The notes under the pieces are model-generated. The model did not search any database. It was not told the origin of the DNA and saw only the letters and a program-made list of their open reading frames with translations. Shown piece after piece: positions 54,792 through 63,724 of a DNA stretch of 64,000 nt. Position 1 is the stretch's first letter. Each line of letters opens with the position of its first letter. Made by a program: the position numbers and the translations under genes. The stretch comes from Sediminispirochaeta bajacaliforniensis DSM 16054 (GTDB lineage: Bacteria; Spirochaetota; Spirochaetia; DSM-16054; Sediminispirochaetaceae), in assembly GCF_000378205.1 (NCBI RefSeq), contig NZ_KB899411.1, positions 164,216-228,215 on the forward strand. Reading direction: 5' to 3'.

Positions 54792-54820
54792 AGATTAAGG
54801 CTAATTTAATCATATGTCAA
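54792..54820 (-). promoter_or_regulatory. Sigma-70-type promoter of the nucleoside uptake operon
   Basis: Minus-strand TTGACA (54820-54815) and TAATCT (54797-54792) are separated by 17 bases, 22 bases ahead of the start codon at 54769. Confidence 0.72.
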
Positions 54821-54838
54821 TTATTTTTTAAGTAAAAT

Positions 54839-54856
54839 AACTTAAAAGTTTAAGTT
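54839..54856. promoter_or_regulatory. 18-bp palindromic operator candidate for the LacI-family regulator
   Basis: AACTTAAAAGTTTAAGTT is perfect outside its two centre bases (8-2-8). It lies between the divergent LacI gene and the nucleoside operon, 18 bases upstream of that operon's -35 box, so it is likely the regulator's site. AT-rich rather than the classical CG-centred LacI operator. Confidence 0.55.
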
Positions 54857-54882
54857 GTCTTGCAGAGACAAATCGATATATA

Positions 54883-55896
54883 ATGAACACCATGGCAGCA
54901 ACATTAGACGACATTGCACGACAAGCCGGAGTTTCCATAGCCACCGTTTCTATGGCGCTCAACAAAAAAAAGGGAGTCAGCAAAAGCAAGGCCGAAGAGA
55001 TCCGGCGTATAGCTCAGGAGTTGGGTTATCAAAAGCAGCAGGAGCCCGACCTCGACGGCAGAACGCTCCGATTTGTGCAGATCCTAAAGTCCTCCGACTC
55101 CTGGGATGATACCTACCGTATCTTTATCGCCGAATACCTTGAAGGCATTACAACGGTGGCCGCGGCGCACGGAATGACCGTGGACATTCAGACCTTTATG
55201 CTGGAAAACATCAAGGCCATCGGATGTCGCGAAACCCAGGAAAACGGTGTGGGAACGATTTTTCTCGGTGCAGGGCTTTACCGGGAAGATGTCCGCCTTC
55301 TTCACGAAATCGATCCGCACGGGATCTTTATTGATGTGTGCTACTATGGGATCAATGCGACCTTTGTCGATATCGATAATGCCGAAAGTATCTATCAAAT
55401 CGTATCCCATCTCGTCGATAAGGGGCATAGCCGAATCGGCTTTATCCAGGCCGATAGGCTGAGTCCCAATTTTCAGGCGAGGGAAGATGCATACAGGGCG
55501 GCCCTCCGCCTTTTCGGGCTTGCATACAGCGACGATATGGTTGTACGAATCGCTACCAATAGAGAAACAGGGAAACAGGCCTTCACCGATTATTTTAAAA
55601 CCCACCGCGGTCATGCGAGCGCCTTTCTGTGCGCCAACGATATCCTTGCCTACAACTGCATGAATGCCTGTCGGGATATTGGTTTGACAATTCCAGGTGA
55701 TATTGCCCTCGTAGGTTTCGACGACCTTCCGGCAAGTAAAGAGCTCTCTCCTTCCCTCTCAACGGTACGCATTTCGCGCAAAAGCATTGCGGAACGGGCA
55801 TTTCATCACCTTATCGACTACCAAAGGGGATTGGTACCACCTCCCCCCGAAAAAATCCTCATCGCAGGGCGACTGATGATACGGGAAAGCTCATAG
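54883..55896 (+). CDS. LacI-family transcriptional regulator
   Basis: A 337-aa repressor-type protein. The N-terminal helix-turn-helix is clear (TLDDIARQAGVSIATVSMALN) with the hinge SKAEEIRRIAQELGY, and a periplasmic-binding-like effector domain follows from about 60 to the end. Contact and pocket elements such as HRGHASAFLCANDILAYN and GDIALVGFDDLP are present. ATG at 54883 or nine bases later at 54892; neither has a strong ribosome-binding site. It is divergent from the nucleoside operon and probably represses it until a nucleoside-related ligand appears. Confidence 0.9.
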   Translation: MNTMAATLDDIARQAGVSIATVSMALNKKKGVSKSKAEEIRRIAQELGYQKQQEPDLDGRTLRFVQILKSSDSWDDTYRIFIAEYLEGITTVAAAHGMTVDIQTFMLENIKAIGCRETQENGVGTIFLGAGLYREDVRLLHEIDPHGIFIDVCYYGINATFVDIDNAESIYQIVSHLVDKGHSRIGFIQADRLSPNFQAREDAYRAALRLFGLAYSDDMVVRIATNRETGKQAFTDYFKTHRGHASAFLCANDILAYNCMNACRDIGLTIPGDIALVGFDDLPASKELSPSLSTVRISRKSIAERAFHHLIDYQRGLVPPPPEKILIAGRLMIRESS

Positions 55897-55935
55897 AAAG
55901 CATAAGGGACCAAACGTCTCGGAAAATGTCATATA

Positions 55936-57168
55936 TCAATGCCATTCCATTGCCATCAAAGAAAACTGCAGTTTGGCAAGCTCCGGGAGAGAAAAATTTT
56001 CGATCTCCAAGAGCTCCTTAATAACGTCTATCCTGTACTTCATGGTGTTGTAGTGGATGCTAAGCGCCTTTGCAGCACGGGACATGTTACCGGAATGATT
56101 GATAAACAGCCTGAGACTTGACACATATTCCGTATGATACGAAGCATCATATTCCCGAAGCCGCAAAAGAGGCGGATAGCAGAGGTCCTCCGGGTTTACA
56201 CTTTGAGAACAGAGGAAGAGTATGTCAGTAAGGAATATATCTTCATAACAGGAAAGTAGCCGATCTGCCGGGGCAAAGCGAAGGGCGGCTTTGGCCTGGC
56301 GAAGATGTTCTGCAGTCTTGGATAGGAGATCATACTCCCTGCTGATGCCACAGCGGAATTTGTTTCTCTCGGCAAGCGCCGCAAGCTCCTTCCTCTTTTC
56401 GGGGGAAAGACTCTTTCCCGCATTACCGTTGAGAAGGGCAACAACCTGATCATCCACTACGGTGCACAAGCTTCGTGGAAAAATGGCTTGCACTTTTCTT
56501 TGGATGAAGCTGGGGGCACAACATTCGTTCTTGTTTTCCCTTGTTTCCCGAACAAGGAGAATACGCAGCCGCCCTTCCACTTTAACATCAAGGATATTCT
56601 GCAGATGCTCGATTTCCTCTTTCGTCCCAACCTCCTCCCTGAGAATTCGACTGAGGAAATAATCGCCTCTGCTATGCAAATCGAGATAGGAAAGATGGTA
56701 TTTCTGAAGTTCGGCGGAAAGGCTTTTTCCAAGCAGAGCGACGATATCGATATCTTCCCGGGTGTAACTTCGAGTACACCATATACCAAGCCTGCCTATA
56801 AGCTTTCCCTTTGCAACGACATCACAACCGATAACATCGGGACGCCCACCACATCCGGCTTCGATCGTCGGGATTCCCTCTGGATTCTGCACCCTTTGCA
56901 GATAACCTGATTCCTTGATCCGTACCAATTGCTTTTCTGAAATGACTCCTTCCTCGATATACTCCAACCAACGCTCGTCATCAAGGCCTTCCCCACCGAC
57001 CTTTCGTATCAGCCGAAAAGCAGGATCAAGAAGATGTAACGGCATACCAAGCATATCATACCCAGCCTCCAACAATGGGGTAATCCCCTGTCCCTTGGAA
57101 AGGATGTCGAGAAAACGCTCGTATGCATGATAAAGGCGCCCTTCAGAGAGCCCCGGGCTTTGTTCCAT
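55936..57168 (-). CDS. PucR/CdaR-type transcriptional regulator
   Basis: A 410-aa regulator. The C-terminal HTH_30 domain reads FINHSGNMSRAAKALSIHYNTMKYRI near 350-380. The middle about 190-320 is a degenerate cyclase-like module, and the N-terminal half (about 20-190) is a sensing domain. Such regulators are often switched by purine or sugar compounds. It lies 67 bases after the flavoprotein gene at 57235-59136 on the same strand, in the order flavoprotein then regulator, so it may be co-transcribed with it and control it. Its stop is near the convergent LacI gene. Confidence 0.82.
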   Translation of the reverse strand: MEQSPGLSEGRLYHAYERFLDILSKGQGITPLLEAGYDMLGMPLHLLDPAFRLIRKVGGEGLDDERWLEYIEEGVISEKQLVRIKESGYLQRVQNPEGIPTIEAGCGGRPDVIGCDVVAKGKLIGRLGIWCTRSYTREDIDIVALLGKSLSAELQKYHLSYLDLHSRGDYFLSRILREEVGTKEEIEHLQNILDVKVEGRLRILLVRETRENKNECCAPSFIQRKVQAIFPRSLCTVVDDQVVALLNGNAGKSLSPEKRKELAALAERNKFRCGISREYDLLSKTAEHLRQAKAALRFAPADRLLSCYEDIFLTDILFLCSQSVNPEDLCYPPLLRLREYDASYHTEYVSSLRLFINHSGNMSRAAKALSIHYNTMKYRIDVIKELLEIENFSLPELAKLQFSLMAMEWH

Positions 57169-57234
57169 GGCAGTACAGAAGTATAGTACGAAAAGCCCGG
57201 GAGCTCAATGAAGCAGAAATCTTAAGACAAAAAG

Positions 57235-59136
57235 CTAGTTCGCAAAATCTTCCAGAACGGATTGTCCGGCGATCCTTCCCGAGTTATAGGCCCAGGCTGC
57301 GGTTACACCTTCGATAAGGGGATATACGTTGTTATAGATTGCATTGACAACATTTCCTGCCGCATACAGTCCGGAGATTGGTTTTCCCGCCTTGTCGGTT
57401 ACATTGAGGCGTGAGTCGGTAGAAATTCCGCCGAGCCCTCCGAGGGTTACAGTTTGACCCTTACAGGCATAGAAAGGCCCTTTCGTAATGGGGACGAGAT
57501 ACATGGGATCCTTTTCGAACTGTTCATCATTCTTTGCCGCACAAACCTGATTGTATGCCGCAACACTCTTTGCAAAGGTCGCCGGATTGATACCGATTGC
57601 CGTGGCCAAATCTTCGAGAGTGTCGCCTTTGAAGGCACCGCCTAACGTAAATGCGGTCCCGAACTGCTCGGAGAGGCCTGTCCAGGGCTCATGGATCGGG
57701 GTAAGCTCCTGTCCGGCCAGGCGCTCGGGGCTTTCGGTAATCCCCAGAGCCGAGGTTCCCCCGGATTCAAGGGCCGCAAGGCTCGTTGAATCGATGATCA
57801 CGTAGTAGTTCCCTCCGGCCGCAGCGGTGGCATTTGCGACAAGAGCACTATCGTAGGCAAGAGCCTCGGATGCAAAACGCATACCTTGAGCGTTGACCCA
57901 AAGAGCCCCGGGATAGTTGGCAAGATGGTTGACCGCTTCGATGCCGCCGCGAGCCCCCTTATCGTCAATCGCGCCTGCCGCATTAATGACATCAAAGGGC
58001 ATATCCACACCATGGTACTGGCTGAACTCCCGATTTTCTCCACCGGCTCCCACGGCCCTGGCCATCTTGATGCCGTCGCCGGTCTGGGTACCCGAGTTCA
58101 GCAGGCTCTGGGCAACACCGCCTGTGGCCTGGTCCAGCATCTCCCGATTGGCACCGAAGCCTCCGGAAGCGATGACCACGGCATTTGCATTGATGATCAC
58201 CTTGGTTCCATCGGCCTTCTGTGCTTCGATACCGGCTACATGGCCATCCTTCATGAGAATCTTTTTGGCAGGAGTCTCATACATCACCTCTCCGTCGTAC
58301 GTATCCAGATAGGACAACAACGACTTTATGTAATCGAGCCGCTTTGCATCCTCTTTATAGTGGTGATAGGTCTCGAATCCGCCTTCATGGGATTTCTGGA
58401 CATTGGGAATAAGCTTGAAGGCGAAACCGTGATCCTCCAACCAATCGACGGTGGATGCGGATTGCTTGAAAAACCGCCAGGTGAGGCTGGGGTCGTTCAG
58501 CCAGGAGGTGTAATCCTGCCACACCTTGTAGACATCTCCGGTCCGACAAACCACGCCGGCCTCTTTCTGCAGCCTGGAATCGGTAGCGAAAATCCCCGAG
58601 GCAAGGATACTGGTGCCTCCCGGTTGTGCCGCTTTTTCGACAAGGATGACCTTTTCACCCCCTTCCGCCGCAGTAACGGCTGCCGCGCTTCCCGCGCCTC
58701 CGGCACCTATGACAACGACATCGCAGTCATAGGATTCGGTTTTTGCAGCATCCGTCTTCACCTGTACGGCTTTGAGTGCCTCTGCCGACCCACCGGCTTT
58801 TTCAACATCTTGTGCCGCCGCATTCAGGATCGCTTCACTTACCTTTGTAGCCCCCGATATCGCATCAATCGCGAGGCTTTGGTGCTCTACGATGGCCGCA
58901 GGAATTCGCTCGATTGCAGCAGCGGCTATGCTTGCAGTCTCGGAGTTATCGACAACCGCAACATCTGCAATCTTTCCCTCTTTGATGGTCATCTGAACCG
59001 TGACAGGCCCGTTATGACCATCGGCCGACGAGGTATATACCCCATCCTTCATGGTCTTATTCCCGCAGGAACCACATCCAAGCAGGAGAAACATCACCAA
59101 CAAGGCAAAACCTATTCGTCGAAAGGACTTCTTCAT
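57235..59136 (-). CDS. Secreted FMN_bind/FAD reductase-like lipoprotein, non-fumarate type
   Basis: A 633-aa envelope lipoprotein with lipobox MFLLLGC (Cys21; a second Cys at 24). One FMN_bind domain with DAISGAT (Thr97), then an FAD domain from about 135 (DCDVVVIGAGGAGSAAA). The segment after GMRFASE has no Arg, and the HHTMGG motif reads TLGGLGG, so the substrate is not fumarate-like by these residues. I start at the ATG at 59136, preceded by GGGAGG, rather than 4 codons earlier. The neighbouring PucR regulator and the following ABC uptake system may belong to the same metabolic unit. Confidence 0.85.
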   Translation of the reverse strand: MKKSFRRIGFALLVMFLLLGCGSCGNKTMKDGVYTSSADGHNGPVTVQMTIKEGKIADVAVVDNSETASIAAAAIERIPAAIVEHQSLAIDAISGATKVSEAILNAAAQDVEKAGGSAEALKAVQVKTDAAKTESYDCDVVVIGAGGAGSAAAVTAAEGGEKVILVEKAAQPGGTSILASGIFATDSRLQKEAGVVCRTGDVYKVWQDYTSWLNDPSLTWRFFKQSASTVDWLEDHGFAFKLIPNVQKSHEGGFETYHHYKEDAKRLDYIKSLLSYLDTYDGEVMYETPAKKILMKDGHVAGIEAQKADGTKVIINANAVVIASGGFGANREMLDQATGGVAQSLLNSGTQTGDGIKMARAVGAGGENREFSQYHGVDMPFDVINAAGAIDDKGARGGIEAVNHLANYPGALWVNAQGMRFASEALAYDSALVANATAAAGGNYYVIIDSTSLAALESGGTSALGITESPERLAGQELTPIHEPWTGLSEQFGTAFTLGGAFKGDTLEDLATAIGINPATFAKSVAAYNQVCAAKNDEQFEKDPMYLVPITKGPFYACKGQTVTLGGLGGISTDSRLNVTDKAGKPISGLYAAGNVVNAIYNNVYPLIEGVTAAWAYNSGRIAGQSVLEDFAN

Positions 59137-59347
59137 ACTGCCTCCCAAATATTATGTATCGATATTATTTTACTAAAAGCGATTTAAAAGGTTATTGGCC
59201 GAACCGTACAAATCAGGAGGCTTTTTTTCGTTGATCATTGCATCTAACTAACAAGAAAGGAACAAAGCCATGACGGAAGGCAAACACAGGTATGTGGAAA
59301 TAGCTTGGACGTTATCAGCGTTCCATACGAATGAAACGGAGGAAACC

Positions 59348-60673
59348 ATGAAAAGAGTTTTGTCCCTGTTCGCCCTTGCCGTCCTATCCGTCGGTATGGT
59401 ATGTGCCGGAGGCAACCAGGAAACATCACAAACGGAAAAGCCGGTCAAAGAGATCTATTTTTGGCATGCATTCGGAGACGCGGCCAGGTCCCAATGGATA
59501 GAGGACCGGGCCGGTGAGTTCAACACCAGCCATCCGGGCTACAAGGTGGTGGTTGAGGCAAAGGGAAGCTATCGGGATACCCTACAGGCAGCCATTCTTG
59601 CCGATAAGCAGGGATCAGCCCCCCATCTGGTGCAGGTCTTCGAGGTAGGGAGCCAGCTCGCCTATGACTCCGGTATCTTTATGCCCGTCGGAGAGATCGG
59701 TTCCTTCGATACCTCCGACTATATCAAACCGGTACTTAACTATTACACCATCAATGATAAGGTCAATTCGATTCCCTTTAACAGCTCTTCTCCCGTCCTC
59801 TATATTAATAAAGATAAGATCGTGGAAGCAGGCTACCCTGTCGACTATGTTCCCGCAACTTTCAGCGACGTGATCAAACTTCTTGAAACGGCAAAGGCTA
59901 AGGGTGTCGAGGGGGCGAAGTTCTCCATGTGCCTCCACGGCTGGTATTTCGAACAGTGGATGTCGGAACAGAATGCGATGCTGGTGAATAACGGCAACGG
60001 TCGGGACGCACGAGCGACCGAGACAAACCTCAACAGCCCCGCAGGTATGAAAATCGGCAACTTTATGGCGGAACTTGCAAAAAAGGACCTCTACACCTAT
60101 TCAGGAAAGTTTGAAGACTGGAACGGAAGCGACGCCATCTTCGAGGAAGGAAAAGCGATGATTCACATCACCTCCACCGCCGACCTCGGAAATATATCAA
60201 AGGCGGTCGAAGGAAAATTCAAGCTCGGCGTCGGTTTCATCCCCATACCCGACGGAGCGACAAGAAACGGCACCGTCATCGGAGGGGCCAGTGTTTGGGT
60301 CACCAAGAATCATCCGGAGGACGAGTTGACCGCTGCACGGGATTTCGTACTGTTCATGACAAATACCGAAAACATGGTTAGCTGGCATAAGCTTACCGGT
60401 TACTATCCGGTGCGCAACTCCTCGGTGGAAGCACTTAAGCAAGAGGGATGGTTCGACAGCGATGCAAATCAGATCGTCGCCTTCAATCAGCTTTTGCAGA
60501 CGAAAAGCAACAAGGCAAGTGCCGGTGCTCTTGCAGGGACGTTAACCGATAACCGAACAATCATCGAAACGGCCCTCCAGAAGATCCTCCAGGGAGCCGA
60601 CGTAAAGAGTGCCCTCGCTGAAGCGAAAATTCTTTCAGATACCAAGCTAAAGGAATATAACGCAAACTTTTAG
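59348..60673 (+). CDS. UgpB-like solute-binding protein of an ABC transporter
   Basis: Binding protein of 441 aa for glycerol-phosphate or sugar uptake. The N-terminus MKRVLSLFALAVLSVGMV is a signal peptide ending in CAGGNQE, an atypical lipobox of a kind also seen in the BMP protein here. The mature protein has IYFWHAFGDAARSQWIEDRA, then APHLVQVFEVGSQLAYDSG, a segment characteristic of UgpB-type proteins. I start at the ATG at 59348 (GGAGGAAACC site). It is followed by two permeases, but no ATPase gene is next to it, so the operon probably uses a shared multi-operon ATPase such as MsmK/UgpC. Substrate not certain. Confidence 0.82.
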   Translation: MKRVLSLFALAVLSVGMVCAGGNQETSQTEKPVKEIYFWHAFGDAARSQWIEDRAGEFNTSHPGYKVVVEAKGSYRDTLQAAILADKQGSAPHLVQVFEVGSQLAYDSGIFMPVGEIGSFDTSDYIKPVLNYYTINDKVNSIPFNSSSPVLYINKDKIVEAGYPVDYVPATFSDVIKLLETAKAKGVEGAKFSMCLHGWYFEQWMSEQNAMLVNNGNGRDARATETNLNSPAGMKIGNFMAELAKKDLYTYSGKFEDWNGSDAIFEEGKAMIHITSTADLGNISKAVEGKFKLGVGFIPIPDGATRNGTVIGGASVWVTKNHPEDELTAARDFVLFMTNTENMVSWHKLTGYYPVRNSSVEALKQEGWFDSDANQIVAFNQLLQTKSNKASAGALAGTLTDNRTIIETALQKILQGADVKSALAEAKILSDTKLKEYNANF

Positions 60674-60723
60674 TAACACGCTTTCTTTAGCTTTTCATAT
60701 AGGGCTGATAGGAGCAGTCGTAC

Positions 60724-60748
60724 GGCCGGCTTCTGTCGGCCTGTTTTT
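60724..60748 (+). terminator. Hairpin with T-run between binding-protein and permease genes
   Basis: GGCCG / CGGCC with an 8-base loop, followed by TGTTTTTG, 50 bases after the binding-protein stop. It may attenuate readthrough so that the binding protein is made in excess of the permeases. Confidence 0.6.
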
Positions 60749-60764
60749 GTACAAGGAGCCTTTG

Positions 60765-61709
60765 ATGAATATCTTTGATCAAGGGGAAAATGCCGTTTTC
60801 AGGGGGACATGGAAGGCGGTCCTTTTTCTTCTGCCCACTATTTTGATCCTCATCGTCTTTCTCTACTTTCCGGCGTGGCATTCGCTGGTTATGAGTTTTT
60901 TCCGAAACAACCTCTTTCTTGGGACCCATACATTCATCGGCCTGGGAAATTACCGAAATCTCTTTACCGGCCCCCTGGCCCCGGCCTTTCTCCAAAGTCT
61001 GACCCAAACCTTGCTGATCAGCCTCCTCATTGTCTTCATAGGGATTTCTGCTTCCATTTTCCTGGCCATACAGGCAAACAAAAAGATCAAGGGCGGGACC
61101 GTGTACAGGATGCTGCTCATCTGGCCCTTTGCCCTCTCTCCTGCCGTAGCCGGGACCATCTTCCTCTTCATCTTCAATCCCGAGGTCGGTATCATGAACA
61201 CCCTTCTCGATTTCCTCTTTTCGGTAAAACCTCGCTGGCTCGATTCGCCCCTGCTTGCGCTCACGCTCGTGGTCTTTGCCGCTGTATGGAAGTATCTTGG
61301 GTATAACATCGTCTTCTACCTGGCCGCTCTGCAGAACATCCCCACCGAACCCCTTGAAGCGGCCGATATTGACGGGGCAGGTGCGTGGAGAAAATTCTTC
61401 AATGTGCTGTATCCTCTCCTGAGCCCTACCACATTTTTTCTGGTCTTCACCAATATCAGCTACGCCTTTTTTGAGACCTTCGGACTTATCGATATCCTTA
61501 CAACAGGGGGTCCCGTCGGCCCCCCGACAGTGCTGGATAAAACGGGAATCACCACCACCCTCATGTACAAGGTCTTTCAGGACGGCTTTGGGGGAAGCAG
61601 CAATATGGGTTTCGCGGCAGCAGAAAGCGTCATTCTGACCATCATGGTGGGGGTTGTTGCCTATTTCCAATTCTCATCCATGGGCAAGGGCATACACTAT
61701 CAGGGGTAA
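60765..61709 (+). CDS. ABC sugar transporter permease (UgpA-like)
   Basis: A 314-aa inner-membrane protein with six hydrophobic segments. The EAA-loop coupling motif reads EPLEAADIDGAGAWRKFFNVLYPLLSP-type (EAADIDGAGAWRKFFNVLYP), which contacts the ATPase. TKPLYAFFET-like later segments (FETFGLIDILTTGGPVGPPT) match UgpA/MalF-type permeases. I start at the ATG at 60765 (AAGGAGCC site). It is the first of two permeases following the UgpB-like binding protein. Confidence 0.88.
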   Translation: MNIFDQGENAVFRGTWKAVLFLLPTILILIVFLYFPAWHSLVMSFFRNNLFLGTHTFIGLGNYRNLFTGPLAPAFLQSLTQTLLISLLIVFIGISASIFLAIQANKKIKGGTVYRMLLIWPFALSPAVAGTIFLFIFNPEVGIMNTLLDFLFSVKPRWLDSPLLALTLVVFAAVWKYLGYNIVFYLAALQNIPTEPLEAADIDGAGAWRKFFNVLYPLLSPTTFFLVFTNISYAFFETFGLIDILTTGGPVGPPTVLDKTGITTTLMYKVFQDGFGGSSNMGFAAAESVILTIMVGVVAYFQFSSMGKGIHYQG

Positions 61710-61713
61710 TAGT

Positions 61714-62613
61714 ATGAATAAGAAAAAAAAGGGCGCGCTCTGGGTACACATTGTACTCTGTACGGCGGTGATTCTCGTCTGTTTTCCCATCGTATTTGCA
61801 CTTATAAAATCGACTCAAAACACTGCTCAGGTTCTTTCCCCGTCGCTGAAGATCGGATCCAGTTTTTTTCACAATTTCAAGCGGGCCTTTTTCGACTATA
61901 AACTCTGGATCTACATGAAAAACTCTTTGGTAATCTCCGTATATGTTACCCTAGGAAAGATTATTCTCTCCTTTCTTGCGGCCTTCGCATTGGTCTACTT
62001 CAAATTCAAAGGCAAGAAAATCATCTTTATCTTTATTATTGTAACGCTCATGATGCCGACCGAGGTGCTGATCCTCGGGCTCTTCAACCTGATCGCGAAC
62101 AAACCTGCAGCCAGCCTGCTCCAATGGGCATCCTGGGTTTTCAACCCCGTCAAACTGCTGTTCCATCCCATTGCATACGGTTTCGGCTGGTCCAATACAA
62201 ACCTCGCCATCATCGTTCCCTTTCTCGCCTCTGCGACGGGCGTCTTTCTTTTCATCCAGCACTTCAACTCTGTTCCCCGCTCCCTGGTTGATTCTTCCAG
62301 AATAGACGGAACAGGCCCTATAGGCTTTATTTTCCACATCCTTATTCCCATGAGCTGGAACACCATCGGAGCCCTGGCGCTGATTCAATTTGTCTATGTC
62401 TGGAACCAATATCTCTGGCCAAGGGTGATCGTCCGTTACGATGCCAATCAGGTGGTACAGGTCGGGATGAATAAAATCATTGCAATCGGCGATTCGGTCG
62501 CCTGGGGAGAGGTTATGTCCGGTGCCATCATCGCCATGATACCGCCCTTGATTATCTTTGCCCTGCTGTACAATGCTTTTATGAAGGGGTATGCGCTGAG
62601 TTCCGATAAGTAA
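61714..62613 (+). CDS. ABC sugar transporter permease (UgpE-like)
   Basis: A 299-aa inner-membrane protein with six hydrophobic segments and the EAA motif region PRSLVDSSRIDGTGPIGFIF. The loop LMMPTEVLILGLFNLIANKP resembles UgpE/MalG-type permeases. The ATG at 61714 lies 4 bases after the stop of the first permease, so the two are coupled. Works with the UgpA-like protein to import the ligand of the UgpB-like protein. Confidence 0.88.
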   Translation: MNKKKKGALWVHIVLCTAVILVCFPIVFALIKSTQNTAQVLSPSLKIGSSFFHNFKRAFFDYKLWIYMKNSLVISVYVTLGKIILSFLAAFALVYFKFKGKKIIFIFIIVTLMMPTEVLILGLFNLIANKPAASLLQWASWVFNPVKLLFHPIAYGFGWSNTNLAIIVPFLASATGVFLFIQHFNSVPRSLVDSSRIDGTGPIGFIFHILIPMSWNTIGALALIQFVYVWNQYLWPRVIVRYDANQVVQVGMNKIIAIGDSVAWGEVMSGAIIAMIPPLIIFALLYNAFMKGYALSSDK

Positions 62614-62659
62614 TGGATAGATGTTCTGTCCCGTAACACGAAAAAAGGAGGAAAAGACA

Positions 62660-63442
62660 ATGCAGATGGAGATCATCGATTTAACTCCCGAAACAATCGC
62701 CGACTACGGCGTTTGCGGATACAAGGATGTGAAAAAGCACCTGGAACTACGAAAGAAAATCGACTGGTTTGCGGAATACTATCCGAAGGGGCTACGAATA
62801 AAGGTGCTCCTTGCGCAGCCCGGAGGCTATCAGGGAATGATCGAATACCTCCCCGCATCCTATGCGCATCGTCCGGTGGCGGCCGAGGGATATATGTTTG
62901 TTCAATGCCTTTTTGTCGGCTTCAAAAACGAATTCAAGGGAAACGGCCACGGGAGCTCCCTCATCGCCGCCTGCCTGGACGATGCAAAAGAGCAAAACAT
63001 GGCCGTGGTTGCCAGGAAAGGCTCTTTTATGGCGGACAACAGGATCTTCCTCAAAAGCGGTTTTCGGATCGTCGACAGCAGCAAGCCCGATTTCGACCTG
63101 CTGGTCAATCAGTTTGATGACAGAGTACCAGCTCCCCGTTTCAAGAAGGCCGAGATGCAGGAAAGCCTGAAACAGTACAGCGACGGATTAACGATAATCC
63201 GGTCCGTCCAGTGCCCCTATACGGAGAAGAACGTCAATGCCATCGTAAAGACGGCACAAAGCCAATTTCATCTTGATCCCAACGTAATCGATCTTAACGA
63301 CGCGGCATCTGCTCAGGCTTCGCCCTCGCCTTTCGGATCCTTTTGTATCATCTACAACGGGAGAATCATCAGTCACCATCCCATCAGCAACAAACGTTTC
63401 GAGAATATCATGCATAGTGTCAGGAATCCTGGTGATAAGTGA
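62660..63442 (+). CDS. GNAT acetyltransferase with YoaP-like C-terminal domain
   Basis: A 260-aa protein. Residues about 35-150 are a GNAT fold: GMIEYLPASYAHRPV, CLFVGFKNEFKGNGHGSSLI (the acetyl-CoA loop, Gly-rich) and NRIFLKSGF-like (NRIFLKSGFRIVDSS). The C-terminal part (about 180-255) resembles the YoaP domain, with PSPFGSFCIIYNGRIISHHP. Such proteins have unclear substrates. It has an AAAGGAGGAA site and is the last gene of the UgpB/A/E operon, so it may modify a small molecule or protein tied to the import. The last bases (GGAATCCTGGTGAT, 63423-63436) match the ends of the small element at 34338; likely chance. Confidence 0.78.
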   Translation: MQMEIIDLTPETIADYGVCGYKDVKKHLELRKKIDWFAEYYPKGLRIKVLLAQPGGYQGMIEYLPASYAHRPVAAEGYMFVQCLFVGFKNEFKGNGHGSSLIAACLDDAKEQNMAVVARKGSFMADNRIFLKSGFRIVDSSKPDFDLLVNQFDDRVPAPRFKKAEMQESLKQYSDGLTIIRSVQCPYTEKNVNAIVKTAQSQFHLDPNVIDLNDAASAQASPSPFGSFCIIYNGRIISHHPISNKRFENIMHSVRNPGDK

Positions 63443-63580
63443 AAGCATGTTTCCGCCGTTGAATGATCAGATAATCCTTTCAATGTTCCCTCAATCCCTG
63501 TACATATGGCTCATTCGGTTTCTGCCTTGACAGATACTCACTAACCGTTTATCAGTTTTGAACAATCGGTCAAAAATGAT
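63443..63580. other. Non-coding stretch before a broken TetR gene
   Basis: No gene, repeat or strong promoter could be recognised with confidence. AT-rich, and probably carries the promoter and operator of the TetR gene. Confidence 0.35.
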
Positions 63581-63724
63581 ATGATAATTAAGAATAAGAA
63601 CGAAATAATTCGGAAGGCAATTCCGGTTTTTAACCGAGAAGGAATACCGGGAGCATCTGTTGCCGCTATCGCAAAAGAGATTGGAATCGTAAAAGGCACG
63701 CTCTACTATTATTTTGACTCATAG
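63581..63724 (+). pseudogene. TetR-family regulator truncated after the helix-turn-helix
   Basis: The first 47 codons encode a TetR helix-turn-helix: IIRKAIPVFNREGIPGASVA, then IAKEIGIVKGTLYYYFDS. The next codon is TAG and the effector domain is missing. Normally the motif is followed by K-E-E-L. The break falls where the insertion sequence of the right edge begins, so the IS probably split the gene. Confidence 0.72.

Noticed and set aside
57886..59187. Plus-strand ORF of 433 codons
   Set aside because: Antisense to the FMN/FAD lipoprotein gene. The long open frame is a side effect of that gene's codon composition, and it encodes no plausible protein.
63423..63436. End of a mobile element inside the GNAT gene
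   Set aside because: The 14-base match to the 34338 element is short, falls in a coding frame that ends naturally a few codons later, and has no partner repeat near by.
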